From Pirellulaceae bacterium (GTDB lineage Bacteria; Planctomycetota; Planctomycetia; Pirellulales; Pirellulaceae): 43,624 bases of DNA. Of the stretch, positions 1 through 9,609 are shown piece after piece. Under the pieces are notes generated by a model. It saw only the letters and a program-made list of their open reading frames with translations. It was not told the origin of the DNA and did no database searches. Numbering within the stretch: the first letter of the stretch is position 1; each line of letters starts with the position of its first letter. The stretch covers positions 1 to 43,624 of the forward strand of contig JANQLU010000007.1 of NCBI GenBank assembly GCA_028280445.1. The letters are read 5' to 3'. The position numbers and the translations under genes are program-made.

Positions 1-96
1 TCCGCCGACATTCAGCAATAGACTACCAATCACCAAACCGCTTCGAAATCAAATACTATTCTTAAGTGAAAGCGCGCCCGTCAAGCATGGGCCACC

Positions 97-420
97 TCAT
101 TTCTCGTAACGCTCGGTAAGTGTTCCAGGGAAAAGAAACGTTTCAAGACTTTCTGAGATTTGGAATTCAAGTTGCTCCATTTTATTGCATGCTCTTTTAA
201 CTGAATCACGCAACTCGCCAAATGCCTTGATTGCTTCATCTGCAGCCGGCCGAACTACAACATCCTTGAATAGAGTGGACAGTGCCTTTCTCGCCATAAC
301 AGTACTATCTGGAGCATTTTCTCTCACTGCCATCTTTGCTGCCTCAAGTTCCTCCGAGGAGGCCACCAGTTCAACTTTTTCAATGAGTTGTAGCAGTTCT
401 GTGTTTTTTGTTTCACTCAT
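97..420 (-). CDS. small hypothetical protein
   Basis: An open frame of about 107 residues, not recognised as a known family. It is rich in Glu, Lys and Ala and probably all helical, with no signal peptide or membrane segment, so it is likely cytoplasmic. An in-frame ATG lies four codons upstream at 432. I prefer 420 because a GGAA stretch sits about 7 bases before it, while the upstream ATG has no visible ribosome binding site. It stands alone, followed by about 400 bases without a convincing gene. The opposite-strand frame at 185-442 looks like a shadow. Confidence 0.55.
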   Translation of the reverse strand: MSETKNTELLQLIEKVELVASSEELEAAKMAVRENAPDSTVMARKALSTLFKDVVVRPAADEAIKAFGELRDSVKRACNKMEQLEFQISESLETFLFPGTLTERYEK

Positions 421-824
421 ATTGAATTCCATTCAGACATGAACATTTGGAACGTATTTTATTACGCATAAAATGAGTGGCGTGAAGTAGAGATTTTAGA
501 TTGGAGTGAGTCTTTTGCATGACAATAAGAATTAACAACGCTAAACTGCACACCCATTTGACAAGTCACTGGCAACAACTAGGTAAGCTATTGAATTTGA
601 GAAGAAAATCGGTTTGCATTCGAGAAAATGCACACAGTCCGAAAGTTCTAGCGAATCAGTAAACTAACCAATGTAAATTAGTCAAAGATGTGCTTTACAT
701 AATTACGTGCAAACTGATTTGGGTTTTGGTCCGAATGCCATGTCCAATGTTTGAGCAGGCCCGTTTGTTCCCCACTTGATTCCCCAGCAAAATTTGCAGG
801 TATGTTGACGAACCAACAGAACTC
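421..824. other. intergenic stretch, nothing recognised
   Basis: About 400 bases between the small hypothetical gene and the 3' end of the PQQ-propeller gene. It is AT-rich. I see no conserved coding frame, RNA gene or clear terminator. It probably holds the promoter of the small gene on the minus strand. Confidence 0.4.
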
Positions 825-2164
825 TTACTGGTCCTGTTTCCCAATGCAATACAAAAATTTGTTGCTCCGGATGAACAATTGATTGCCGCTGATGGCTGGT
901 GTGCCGTTGAATTCACTTTCATCGCCTTCGATGACATTTTGGCTGACAAGTTCGAATTCCGGCTTGGTTGGAAATACAAATGTCCCTGAACGCCGACTGA
1001 CCGCAAAGATGTTTTTCCCGTCGGTCACCATCGAACCAAAAAACTTGATGCCGCGGCCGCCTCTGACACCGCGAACTCGAGTCTGGTAAACCCGTTTTCC
1101 AGTTTCCGCTTCGACGCAATAAGCGATACCGCGTTCATTGATCCAGTAAATGTGCTTGCCATTGAGGACGGGTGTTGCACAGTAAGATGTGTCGCGACTG
1201 GTCCACAAGACATGAGATTGCGTCACGTCGCCCTTACCGCCAGCTCGTACTGCTAAACTGCCGACTCCACGATATCCACCGTAAACATAGACGATATCGC
1301 CAGAAACCATCACCGCCGCGTTGACTTCGTTCAACAACGTCGTTTTGGCAAACCATTTTTCTTTACCGGTTTTAGCATCCAGGCCGATGATCTTTTTCGG
1401 AACGGCGACAACCAACTCGAAATTTCCATCCGCCGTTTTTACCAGATTGGGAGTCGAATACGCCAGCGTCGATTTCGTGTCAAACTCCCATGCAATTGAT
1501 CCATCGCTTTTGTTTAACGCAAAAACTTTTCCGCATTCTTCGATCGCATTGACAATCAAAAATCAGAAAAAAGTAACGGGCTCGCCGCGGAGCCCCAGCG
1601 GGTTTTGTTGATTTTGGATTCGACAGGTACATGCCAGAGTTTTTTTCCGTCGGCGTCAAATGCGGCGACACCAGCCTTACCAAAAAAAGCGAAAACCGTT
1701 TTGCCATCGGTCACTGGAGTGTTGGTGGCATAGCCGTGATGAGTAATATAACTCTTGTACGGGTCTTCGTTCTTGACATTCTTGTTGTCAACTGTCTGTT
1801 TCCAAATGACCTTGCCGTTTTCCCGTCGAAAGCAGAGCAAATGCCGCTTCAAGTCGCCAATTTTTCCATCGGACTTGTCTCCATAGCCGCTGTAACAAGT
1901 CAAGTAAACACGGTCACCAGAAACGATTGGGGACGATGCCCCTGGCCCCGGCAACTCAGCTTTCCATTTGATATTGGATTTGGCATTCCATTTGGTTGGC
2001 AAAGTGGATTTGGTGGAAGTTGCAATTCCGGATTCGCCTAAAAAGCGTGGCCAGTCTTGAGCATTCGAATGAGATATTTGGCATAAAGTTGTCCACAAGC
2101 CCAACACAAAAATGCCAACTGGAATTCTGAAAAAATATTTCGAAGACAGCGAACTGTTATTCAA
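825..2164 (-). pseudogene. PQQ-binding-like beta-propeller protein, frameshifted
   Basis: Two adjacent minus-strand frames are the halves of one secreted beta-propeller protein. The first (2164 to about 1556) has an N-terminal hydrophobic segment ending in a Ser-Asn-Ala-Gln site, then the family opening DWPRFLGESG and a run ending GSAASPLLFSDF followed by a stop. The second (1559 to 825) continues with IVNAIEECGKVFALNKSDG, exactly where the family normally continues. The halves are out of phase by one base at a run of five T (minus strand, near 1560). One extra T would restore DFLIVNA. Proteins of this kind are periplasmic or secreted, usually with uncertain ligand. The break could be a true mutation or a homopolymer sequencing error. 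The start at 2164 is TTG, chosen because AAGGAG lies 6 bases upstream. Confidence 0.8.
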
Positions 2165-2170
2165 GGGAAA

Positions 2171-2176
2171 CTCCTT
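2171..2176 (-). promoter_or_regulatory. ribosome binding site deciding a TTG start
   Basis: On the minus strand AAGGAG is followed by six bases and then TTG (2164). This is a far better initiation context than the ATG 15 codons upstream (2209), and it places the hydrophobic signal segment near the N-terminus. Confidence 0.6.
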
Positions 2177-2489
2177 TTGGATATGCAAATTGCACCCGGT
2201 AGTCGACAACGAGAGCCAATTTGATTTCGGCTGTAACTTGGCCAGCGCCAGATTCTCATCAGTTAATTAATTTAACCTGAGGCAAAATAAACACAAATGG
2301 TGTAGCAGCGAAGTCAGGATCAACTCATGCTTGCCGGACGCGCAAGCTTCCAGGAAAGCGACCGTTGGGGCCTTGATTGAGGTTTCAATGTGAAATTGCA
2401 AACGTTGATATCTCGCACGTTAGAATTTCAACATGAGAAGTGGTGAGTTGCGAATTGGTTTGTCTTTTGGCGGTGAGCGAATCGATTCA
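2177..2489. other. intergenic stretch, nothing recognised
   Basis: Roughly 310 bases between the start of the PQQ-propeller gene and the end of the TPR lipoprotein gene. No conserved frame, repeat or convincing terminator was seen. The plus-strand frame at 2440-2634 overlaps the lipoprotein gene and looks like a shadow. Confidence 0.4.
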
Positions 2490-3446
2490 CTATTTTGCTG
2501 CACCGGATGCCAAATCGGATTCCGCTGCAATGAAACCAAATGCATTCCAGGATCCGTTGGATGTTAGCGAATCAAATCTCTTGCGGGCTTTTTCGTTTTG
2601 GCCGTTGTACAAAAACCAGTTGCCAATCGCATAATCAATCGCCTCCCGCGGCAGCCCATCTTTGATCGACGATTCAAGGTCTTCCAGCTTGATCAAGCCC
2701 TTGTAAAAACAGCAGCATTGGTGATAGCCCATATTTTCGATCACATCCATTTTGAGTTTGATCTGATCCAGACAATCTTTTGCCGCTTGTTCCCGCCCCA
2801 TTCGCCGATTGATCATGTAGATCCAGTGCGTCGCCGAGACAACATTGTCTGGACGGTCGGCGGTCGCCAGACATTTTTCGTAGGCTCGCAGCGCGTTTTC
2901 AAAATCGTGCTTCAAATAATAAGCCAATCCCAAGTGGTACCAGATATTTCCGTGCAAAGTGCTAACCGGGATGTTTTGGGAATTTGGCATGCCATCTGGT
3001 TCGATTTCGTTTTCTTTGCCTTGGATTAATTCAGTGGCGCGCTCAAGCACTTCGATCGCTTTGTCGAATTTGCGAATCGAAATGTATCGATGGCCGGCGT
3101 GACGCAACATCCTTGCGTCGTTGGGAAATTGTTTTGCGCCTTTTTCAAAAATGGCAATGGCACCTTTGTAATCGCCTGCATAGGCCACAAACCGTCCGTA
3201 CCAGATCAGTTTGTCTGGGTTATCAGGATCAGTTTCAAAATCACGTTTCCGTTGATCGCGTTTCTTCACCAGTTCATCACTTGGAGCCGGTGAATACAAC
3301 GGTTGTCCAGTCAGCGACGCGGCATCAGATTTTTTTGGAACGTGGTTTACCGGGTCTTTCTCCGCTTGAGGGTCCGGTTTTCGTTCGCACGCCACAAAGC
3401 ACAAAATCAAGAGCGCTATCAGGCATTTATTAACATGTTTCATCAT
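2490..3446 (-). CDS. TPR-repeat lipoprotein
   Basis: A 318-residue protein with a lipoprotein signal: a Lys/His-positive start, a hydrophobic core and a lipobox-like FVAC, with Cys20 as the probable lipidated residue. The body contains tetratricopeptide-like helical pairs, for example around residues 85-125 (YAGDYKGAIAIFEKGAKQFP and the next pair) and around 170-195 (LGLAYYLKHDFENALRAYEK). TPR lipoproteins act as membrane-anchored scaffolds; the partner here is unknown. GGAAG lies about 6 bases before the ATG at 3446. It shares orientation with the PQQ gene downstream, but the 325-base gap argues against one operon. Confidence 0.75.
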   Translation of the reverse strand: MMKHVNKCLIALLILCFVACERKPDPQAEKDPVNHVPKKSDAASLTGQPLYSPAPSDELVKKRDQRKRDFETDPDNPDKLIWYGRFVAYAGDYKGAIAIFEKGAKQFPNDARMLRHAGHRYISIRKFDKAIEVLERATELIQGKENEIEPDGMPNSQNIPVSTLHGNIWYHLGLAYYLKHDFENALRAYEKCLATADRPDNVVSATHWIYMINRRMGREQAAKDCLDQIKLKMDVIENMGYHQCCCFYKGLIKLEDLESSIKDGLPREAIDYAIGNWFLYNGQNEKARKRFDSLTSNGSWNAFGFIAAESDLASGAAK

Positions 3447-3707
3447 TGTTGCTTCCGAAATCGATTGTATTGTTTACTGTTCGAAGTAAGTTCATCCGTT
3501 GGCCGCGAACTTTGACATTGATTATCGCGCTGCCCTCGATTGCAAATCAAGTCGAAGCTGACTCCGTTTAGGAAACTGAACCTATTTAATCGAGTCGTCG
3601 CTTTATCCCCCAAACTACCGGTGTGTCGAACCGGGGCAATTCAGAGAAAGCAAACACCCTTCTCAACATGTATTTGGATGAAAAATGCGATTTCATTGAT
3701 CGTCAGA

Positions 3708-4673
3708 TCAATCACGAAACTGACGGTGGCAGTTGCGGCAATCTTGTTTGATGGAATTAACCAGGTTGTGGGCCTTCATGCTTATTTGTCGACTCCCAAC
3801 TTGCCTCGAACTGGTCAATAACTCATGCAGTTTTTGTGAGCTTTGCTTCGATCGATTCAGTAGCCTGTCATAGTCAGGTGTATGGGATGTTTCGGTTCGT
3901 TGCATTTCGGCAAATTGTTCCCTGAGTAACAGCGCTTCGTGGGCCGCGTCCAAGTCAGGGTGGTCTGCAAGTGGCATCCAATTATTGGCATCGAATCGGA
4001 CAAGAGCATCAAAATGTTTTTCAGCCCAAACCATTGATTCGACCAGCGGGCTCGGTGGTGAAATTGCCGGAAAATCAAATTCCAGTTGATCCAGCTCTTT
4101 TTTGGCAATCGTCTTTGCTCGTGCCACGGAACGATACAACCCTTTGTAATGCACGCTGGTTCCTGCTTCGCGTAGAAATTGCTGACCGTCTTCTGGAGTT
4201 ATTAGCCCAAGCCCAATACATGCAACAGCTGCCGCAACAGGGCTCCTGTGTTTTCCATGGTGGCAATGGATGTAGATAGGGCCATCGAAATTCGCAATGG
4301 CCTTGGCAAGCTTGATGGCATGATGTTCATCGATCCCATCATATCCATGCGGAAGATGCACGTATCTCAAACCAAATTTTTCGGCGAGTTGAACGTCAGG
4401 GCGGGCACCATCAACCGAAATCACGGTTCGGATCCCCATGCGGGAAAGTTGGACAAAGCCATTTGTGCCGTTAGGTTGTCCACCCGAGTAGATGCCATCT
4501 GAGACTTTGAAACAATTGGGGAGATCACTGGCTTCGAGCTGTTGAAATTTGGAAACTGATTCAACACCCGCGTCGGGTTTCCTGTCAGCACCGACCTTGG
4601 GTTTTAGCAACAAATACGCAGCAATTGATCCAAGAATGACAAAAATCAACGCAACTTTAGTCTTTTGTTTCAT
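3708..4673 (-). CDS. exported dual-specificity phosphatase fused to a cytochrome c'-like domain
   Basis: A 321-residue protein. Residues about 7-23 form an N-terminal membrane anchor. Residues about 45-190 match a cysteine-dependent phosphatase: FKVSDGIYSGGQP opening, then the P-loop IHCHHGKHRSP with H136, C137 and R143 (C-X5-R). Residues about 205-321 look all-helical and end in DCRNCHRQFRD, a heme-attachment motif (C312, C315, H316) eight residues or fewer from the C-terminus, as in cytochrome c' and related four-helix cytochromes. Covalent heme attachment requires export, which fits the N-terminal anchor. Inference: a periplasmic phosphatase with a heme sensor or electron-transfer domain. 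The phosphatase call is firm; the cytochrome call rests on motif and position. Confidence 0.75.
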   Translation of the reverse strand: MKQKTKVALIFVILGSIAAYLLLKPKVGADRKPDAGVESVSKFQQLEASDLPNCFKVSDGIYSGGQPNGTNGFVQLSRMGIRTVISVDGARPDVQLAEKFGLRYVHLPHGYDGIDEHHAIKLAKAIANFDGPIYIHCHHGKHRSPVAAAVACIGLGLITPEDGQQFLREAGTSVHYKGLYRSVARAKTIAKKELDQLEFDFPAISPPSPLVESMVWAEKHFDALVRFDANNWMPLADHPDLDAAHEALLLREQFAEMQRTETSHTPDYDRLLNRSKQSSQKLHELLTSSRQVGSRQISMKAHNLVNSIKQDCRNCHRQFRD

Positions 4674-4942
4674 CAGGATAATTTACTGCTCGAAGAATAG
4701 GTCACGACACAGAATTACAATTCTAGGCTGCAACCTCGAATCGAACCACCTTGTGAAGGACTGCACCACGATTTGCGTCTTCACATGTAACTGTTCTGCT
4801 TAGTTCATTATTGGCCAGTGAAAATCCAAAGCCGCACTTAATAAATAAAGTTGTTTTCAATCACCTAGATGATTGCAAACCTCGATATTGTAAGTTCCGA
4901 TGCTACAGTGCCGAACTTCCACTGGCTTTTTATGATGATTTA

Positions 4943-5947
4943 TTAAAATTCGAAATCGAACACTTCGAAACCATCCTTACTCATCAAGGCCGAGAAGATT
5001 TGAGCATCTGTACTGCGACTTAAAAAATGAACGCTTCCATCAGCGAATGCGACATTAGCGCCACTTGGGTGGAAGCTGAACGTTTCTTCGTTTGGTCCAC
5101 AATTTACTTCACTCCAAGGACAGTCTATTGGACCTCCATACGGTTTTGGATTGTTGTTCACTAAACGATCAACGTTAAAAGCATTGTCAGGATCTGCCCA
5201 TGCCCAGGAACGACGATTGACCGGTGTCCCGTCATCCATTGTTTCTACCTTGATCACCATGAAACCGCCCTGCGGAACGTCGACGCGGCCAGCATCTTCT
5301 GCCATCGCGATCGTGTAGCTAGTTCCGTCTTTGATCGACGCCATTTTCCGGCTTGAATTGCCGTTGAGTACACACTTGAATCTCGGTTGGTTTGGATCGC
5401 CACTCAAACCAGGTCTTACCGTTACAGGCGCTGAGTAATCTGTGTACCCATACCCTTCGGCGTCGCGGTCTTCGTGGCGTGGTGTCGATGGACAGATAAA
5501 TGTAGGGATGTCTGTCTTTGCGGCCTCTTGATTCAACGGCGCGTCAGGAAGCGATGGGTCATAGTCGTACCGATAATCCAATTGGATTTTCTCGTATACG
5601 GAGTATTGCTCAATGAATGGAAGGATGTGAGTTTGCATGGAATGGGAAGCGTTACCCAGACCTTCCAATTCTCGATCCAAAGTGAAAAACACGTTTTGAC
5701 CTGCGTTGGGTCCTGTACCGCCGCGTTTTGCCTGTCCGGCTGAAGGAAATCGCTTGTATGAAGATTCATAGTTAAACAATGCCAAGCCAATTTGTTTCAT
5801 GTTGTTTCGGCAAACTGTTTTGCGAGCCGCCTCGCGTACTGCTTGAACTGCGGGAATAAGCAAGGCGATTAAGATACCGATAATTGCAATGACAACTAGC
5901 AATTCTACTAGTGTAAAACCATACTGTTTGCGCATATTTAGATTCAT
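4943..5947 (-). CDS. DUF1559 domain-containing prepilin-like protein
   Basis: A 334-residue protein of the large planctomycete DUF1559 family. The N-terminus carries a type IV pilin-type processing site and helix ([20 protein letters not shown], residues about 10-29), followed by the usual [12 protein letters not shown] and a globular domain. Near the C-terminus is the family motif [20 protein letters not shown]. Such proteins are expected to be cleaved by prepilin peptidase and displayed outside the inner membrane; their exact function is unknown. AAGG precedes the ATG by about 7 bases. No pilus assembly genes are nearby, which is normal for these scattered paralogues. Confidence 0.95.
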   Translation of the reverse strand: MNLNMRKQYGFTLVELLVVIAIIGILIALLIPAVQAVREAARKTVCRNNMKQIGLALFNYESSYKRFPSAGQAKRGGTGPNAGQNVFFTLDRELEGLGNASHSMQTHILPFIEQYSVYEKIQLDYRYDYDPSLPDAPLNQEAAKTDIPTFICPSTPRHEDRDAEGYGYTDYSAPVTVRPGLSGDPNQPRFKCVLNGNSSRKMASIKDGTSYTIAMAEDAGRVDVPQGGFMVIKVETMDDGTPVNRRSWAWADPDNAFNVDRLVNNNPKPYGGPIDCPWSEVNCGPNEETFSFHPSGANVAFADGSVHFLSRSTDAQIFSALMSKDGFEVFDFEF

Positions 5948-6324
5948 TACAGGCCTTCTATAAACAGATACTAGATAATTCAGAGAAACGAAGTGCTACG
6001 TAAAATTGAGAACTATTAATTCGTAGCAACGGTCACGCCGGCTAGATTTCAAGCAGGAGTCAAGTGAATCCGAAATCAAAATGTGCGACGTGTAAAATCA
6101 TTAGATACTCCAAGATTTAATTTATGCTTTGGAGGATGTAGAACAGCGGAATTGATTACATATCTCAATTTATTTGTAAAAAATCCCAATTTGCGTTTGG
6201 TTTTGCACACAAAAATTTGACTAGCTGAAATGAGTTCAAAAGTATGGAAAAATTCGCTCGGCCATTCTTTCATCTAAAATGACTGCCAAACTCCAACCAA
6301 TATTCAAAGAGCATCAATTTAGTC
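5948..6324. other. AT-rich divergent intergenic region
   Basis: This holds the upstream regions of the DUF1559 gene (minus) and the acetyltransferase gene (plus). Two short inverted repeats are visible: TGCTACG at 5994-6000 with CGTAGCA at 6022-6028, and CTCCAA/TTGGAG around 6110-6136. Either could be a leader hairpin or an operator; neither matches a motif I know. Confidence 0.3.
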
Positions 6325-6846
6325 ATGAATGTCGAACCTGCCAGCATCGATGATCTGCCTCAAATTCAGGAAGCCTATGCCGAAGGTCGCCGGAAACAAC
6401 AGAAACAGGGCACCCTTGTCTGGCCGGAGTTTTCGGACGAGTCACTCTTGGCAGAAGTTCGTGAGCGGAAGCTATTTCGGGTAATGGATGATGGTGCGAT
6501 GGTTGGCACATTCGCAATCGCTTATCAAGATCCAGCAGTTTGGGGCGACCGTGAACGCGATGCACATGTTTATCTTCACCGGATAGCGCGTTGTCCAACC
6601 GAATTGCGTCATGGCCTACTCCAGGTCGTTGTTGACTGGGCATGCGCACACTGCCGGGAGTTGCGCCGCGAGGGGATTCGAATGGATACGGCAGCGGCCA
6701 GTAGCCAGCTTGTTGCATATTATGAACGTGCGGGATTTGTTGTTGTTGGCCGACGCGTAATCGGGGACGACCCTACCCTGCCTGCCCACTACTATGGGAC
6801 AGAAATCGCGTTGTTCGAAATGCCTTGCCCGATGCATGCCAGCTAA
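6325..6846 (+). CDS. GNAT family N-acetyltransferase
   Basis: A 173-residue protein with the order of a GNAT fold: an N-terminal strand and helix (VEPASIDDLPQIQEAY), central strands (GAMVGTFAIAYQDP), the VYLHRIARCPTELRHGLLQ segment in the acetyl-CoA binding region, and the late AAASSQLVAYYERAGFVVVG typical of GNAT C-termini. The usual Q/R-x-x-G-x-G/A loop is weak (CPTELRHG), so cofactor binding is not certain. Substrate unknown, probably a small amine or amino acid. It stands alone in a divergent arrangement with the DUF1559 gene. No strong ribosome binding site is visible. Confidence 0.75.
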   Translation: MNVEPASIDDLPQIQEAYAEGRRKQQKQGTLVWPEFSDESLLAEVRERKLFRVMDDGAMVGTFAIAYQDPAVWGDRERDAHVYLHRIARCPTELRHGLLQVVVDWACAHCRELRREGIRMDTAAASSQLVAYYERAGFVVVGRRVIGDDPTLPAHYYGTEIALFEMPCPMHAS

Positions 6847-6948
6847 CAACAAAATGCACACAAATCGCTGACGGTAGATTGTATTCGGATGATATCGCAG
6901 TGGTAGAAACGGTTTAAACGGAGCATTAGTTTATCAGACAGTACTTCG

Positions 6949-8613
6949 TTATTTTCGTTTGAACTGAATGCTTTTAGGAACTGATCCGATTTCAATCGAG
7001 TTGGCTGCATCCGCTTTACCGTCTATCGAAACCACATTTCCCCCGAGCTGATTGTAGAATGCCAACGCTTTTGTTTCTGACAGCGGAGTCAATGTTACGC
7101 GACCCGCAAAAATGCCGGGAGCAGACAAAGTCAACGAATTGTCGACCGACTTGATCGTCGCAGTTTGGCCAGAGTCGGATTGGAAGGTGCCAACCGAGCC
7201 TTTCCATTTCCTGTTAATGTCCGGCTCGCGTTTGGCAACCAATTTTTTATTGTCGCGCCCCGTAATCAGGACATCGAATTTGCTACTCTCAGCCCGAGGT
7301 TTGAATTGAATTCGCCATCCGGAGTATGGCAGCTCGTATTCGTTATTGCCTCGGGATAGCATGATGCGTCCGCTAATCCGCGATTGCCCTTCGCGAATCT
7401 CGAATCCAATCAATAGTCGTTTGTTGTTTCGAATTAATATCCGATGCTTTTTGTCATTTTTCTCAAACACGTACACTCCTGCCCAAGCCTTGGCCATTTT
7501 TTCTGATGGACCGACGAACGGTTTGACGGGCTTGTCGAACAGAATCCTCGCCAGATCACGGCTGATCGAGCCAATGGGTGAGAACGCCAAATTACTGGTG
7601 ACAATCACGCAAGCGTTGTCGTCCGGGAATCGTAAGAAATCGGCAACGTATCCGTTTGCGCCTCCGGAATGTGAAACACAACGATGTCCCGGAACAACAG
7701 AAAACAGCGACCAACCTTCAGAGAAATAATCGGTTACTGGTTCAAACATTTTCTTGCGCGCCGCCTTCGTCAACACTTTGTTGGTGTAAAGTATGCGGTC
7801 AAATCGGTACAAGTCGTCGACTGTCGAATATGCTCCTCCCGCCGCCTGAATCCTCGACATGTCCTGATAACTTGGTTTGGGTACACCAGAAGCACCCAGA
7901 AAATAGCCCATGGCCAATTCATCAAAACGTGAACCGTTGTCGATTCCGGTTGCAGTCATGCTGGAGGGGGTAAACACATGTTTCTGAACATATTCTGGCC
8001 AGCTACGACCGCTGATTTTTTCGATGACCAACCCCAACAAGATGTAGTTGAAATTGCTGTACGTTGCTCGTTTGACAAGCTTGCGATCAGCCAGTCGTTT
8101 TGCCAATTCTGGCCACAGACCGATTCCGCGTCCGCCCTGCTCTTCCTCCAACTTCGTCCAATCAAATGCGCAATTCGGGATTTTAGAAGTATGGCTGAGC
8201 AATTGCCTGAGAGTTACTTTCTGCCAGGCTTTCGGAAAGTTTGGCAAGTGGTCTGCGACGCGATCACTGGTTTTCAATTTTCCTTCCTGGGCCAGTTTTG
8301 CGATTGCGGTAGCTGTAAAGACCTTGGTCACCGACATTAGCTTGGTTCGAGTGTTGATCTCAAAACGTTTTTGCTCCTGAAAATTGGCAAACCCGTAAGC
8401 TTTTCGCAGAACGACTTTCCCATCACGAACCAGCAAAACGGCACCGCTGTAGATTCCGTAGTCCACGGCTGCATTGAGGTATTTGTCGACTTTCAATTCA
8501 AGTTTTTTATCGAGCGTTGTAGCGTCGATTTGCGGTTGAAGCTCGTTTTGTGCATCGACCGTGTTGGGCAGCACGAGTGTCAGGATCGCTAAACATATTG
8601 AGAAGAGTTTCAT
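6949..8613 (-). CDS. class C beta-lactamase-like serine hydrolase
   Basis: A 554-residue exported protein with an N-terminal signal (residues 1-21, ending VDAQ). The penicillin-binding/beta-lactamase fold shows its three motifs: S94-V-T-K97 (nucleophile and general base), Y185-S-N187, and H315-S-G317 in the KTG position. In this superfamily an HxG third motif is typical of esterase, D-aminopeptidase or unknown hydrolases rather than true beta-lactamases. About 180 residues follow the catalytic domain (from about 370) as a beta-rich accessory domain. It lies downstream of the sigma factor pair on the same strand, 59 bases after it, so co-transcription is possible. Confidence 0.88.
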   Translation of the reverse strand: MKLFSICLAILTLVLPNTVDAQNELQPQIDATTLDKKLELKVDKYLNAAVDYGIYSGAVLLVRDGKVVLRKAYGFANFQEQKRFEINTRTKLMSVTKVFTATAIAKLAQEGKLKTSDRVADHLPNFPKAWQKVTLRQLLSHTSKIPNCAFDWTKLEEEQGGRGIGLWPELAKRLADRKLVKRATYSNFNYILLGLVIEKISGRSWPEYVQKHVFTPSSMTATGIDNGSRFDELAMGYFLGASGVPKPSYQDMSRIQAAGGAYSTVDDLYRFDRILYTNKVLTKAARKKMFEPVTDYFSEGWSLFSVVPGHRCVSHSGGANGYVADFLRFPDDNACVIVTSNLAFSPIGSISRDLARILFDKPVKPFVGPSEKMAKAWAGVYVFEKNDKKHRILIRNNKRLLIGFEIREGQSRISGRIMLSRGNNEYELPYSGWRIQFKPRAESSKFDVLITGRDNKKLVAKREPDINRKWKGSVGTFQSDSGQTATIKSVDNSLTLSAPGIFAGRVTLTPLSETKALAFYNQLGGNVVSIDGKADAANSIEIGSVPKSIQFKRK

Positions 8614-8672
8614 GGATCTTACTTCAGGGTTGAGTGAATGTAGCTGCGTTCAACAGACGATTCTGGTGATAT

Positions 8673-9605
8673 CTATTTCGGATCGTAGAACTTGCCTTCG
8701 ATCACCTTGTATCCTTCTGGGGGCACGACGCTGAATTGCACAGGGTCGAGCCATTGGTCATAAACAAAATCAGTCTGAGTCATATCGAATTCCTTCACGC
8801 CGGGTTCGCTGCTCCTGACGCGAATCTCGATGTGTACGGGAAGCTTCGATTGAGAATCGACCCAGGTCGTACGCGTCCACGTCGTCAACCCGTTGACGGT
8901 TTGTTCCTCGAAGCGTTCGGTGGATTTACCGTTGACGGTTGCAACACCACGATAGGTCACGTCGCTGATTCGCACTTGCGTGAGTTCTTCGTAAAAATCC
9001 ACGCCTCGTCGACCTTCAAATTTTGTTTCCACGCGCTCGCCGTTTTGTGAGTTGGTGGATACGCGGGATTTGATAATGTAAAACGTCTTGTTGATGGTAT
9101 TGACGTTGATCAGCTGACCGGTTGTCGAATCCATCAAATCGAAGGACTCGGGCTTTCCGAGAACTTCACACCGCTGGAGGTTCCGACCAAGAATTTTGAC
9201 ACGAAATTTCTTTGGTGACTTCTGAGAATCGGAATCGTCGGGGTAGGTCGTAAACATCGTGAACTGTACGGTCTTCAATTGTTCCAACTGCTTCTGAACT
9301 TCGAGAAACGATGACCGCGCGAAAGTAGGTTTTGGTTGAACGATGTGACCAATTAACCACGTCGCCAACAAAATGGTGGCGGCCAGTGCACTCAACGATG
9401 CAACTTTGCCAACCGGCAACCGCAAAAGCATGGAAGGCGTTTGTGCGTCCATCACCCCAGGCGAATCCGGTTCGAGTGGGCGTTTGCGATTGTTTTCAGT
9501 CATTTGCCGAACATCAACAGACGGCGCCTCCGGTCTGGTGACACGAAAGAGTTCGCGAATATCTGATTCGTTGTCGTGATTTCGAATTCGGTTCAAGGAA
9601 GGCAT
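8673..9605 (-). CDS. membrane-anchored partner of an ECF sigma factor, LolA-like outer domain
   Basis: About 310 residues from the ATG at 9605, which lies only 4 bases after the stop of the sigma factor gene, so the two are probably translationally coupled. The N-terminal third is hydrophilic and presumably cytoplasmic. One membrane segment follows (about residues 73-93, SLSALAATILLATWLIGHIV). The C-terminal two thirds are predicted outside, beginning SSFLEVQKQLEQLKTVQFTM and rich in beta strands, like LolA/MucB-type lipoprotein-interaction folds. Position and topology suggest an anti-sigma or regulatory membrane protein, but I see no zinc-finger anti-sigma motif. The family is inferred, not recognised. 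Confidence 0.6.
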   Translation of the reverse strand: MPSLNRIRNHDNESDIRELFRVTRPEAPSVDVRQMTENNRKRPLEPDSPGVMDAQTPSMLLRLPVGKVASLSALAATILLATWLIGHIVQPKPTFARSSFLEVQKQLEQLKTVQFTMFTTYPDDSDSQKSPKKFRVKILGRNLQRCEVLGKPESFDLMDSTTGQLINVNTINKTFYIIKSRVSTNSQNGERVETKFEGRRGVDFYEELTQVRISDVTYRGVATVNGKSTERFEEQTVNGLTTWTRTTWVDSQSKLPVHIEIRVRSSEPGVKEFDMTQTDFVYDQWLDPVQFSVVPPEGYKVIEGKFYDPK

Positions 9606-9609
9606 ATCA

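Noticed and set aside
4811..5023. 70-residue plus-strand frame (begins MASENPKPHL)
   Set aside because: It overlaps the end of the DUF1559 gene, has no ribosome binding site and no recognisable motif.
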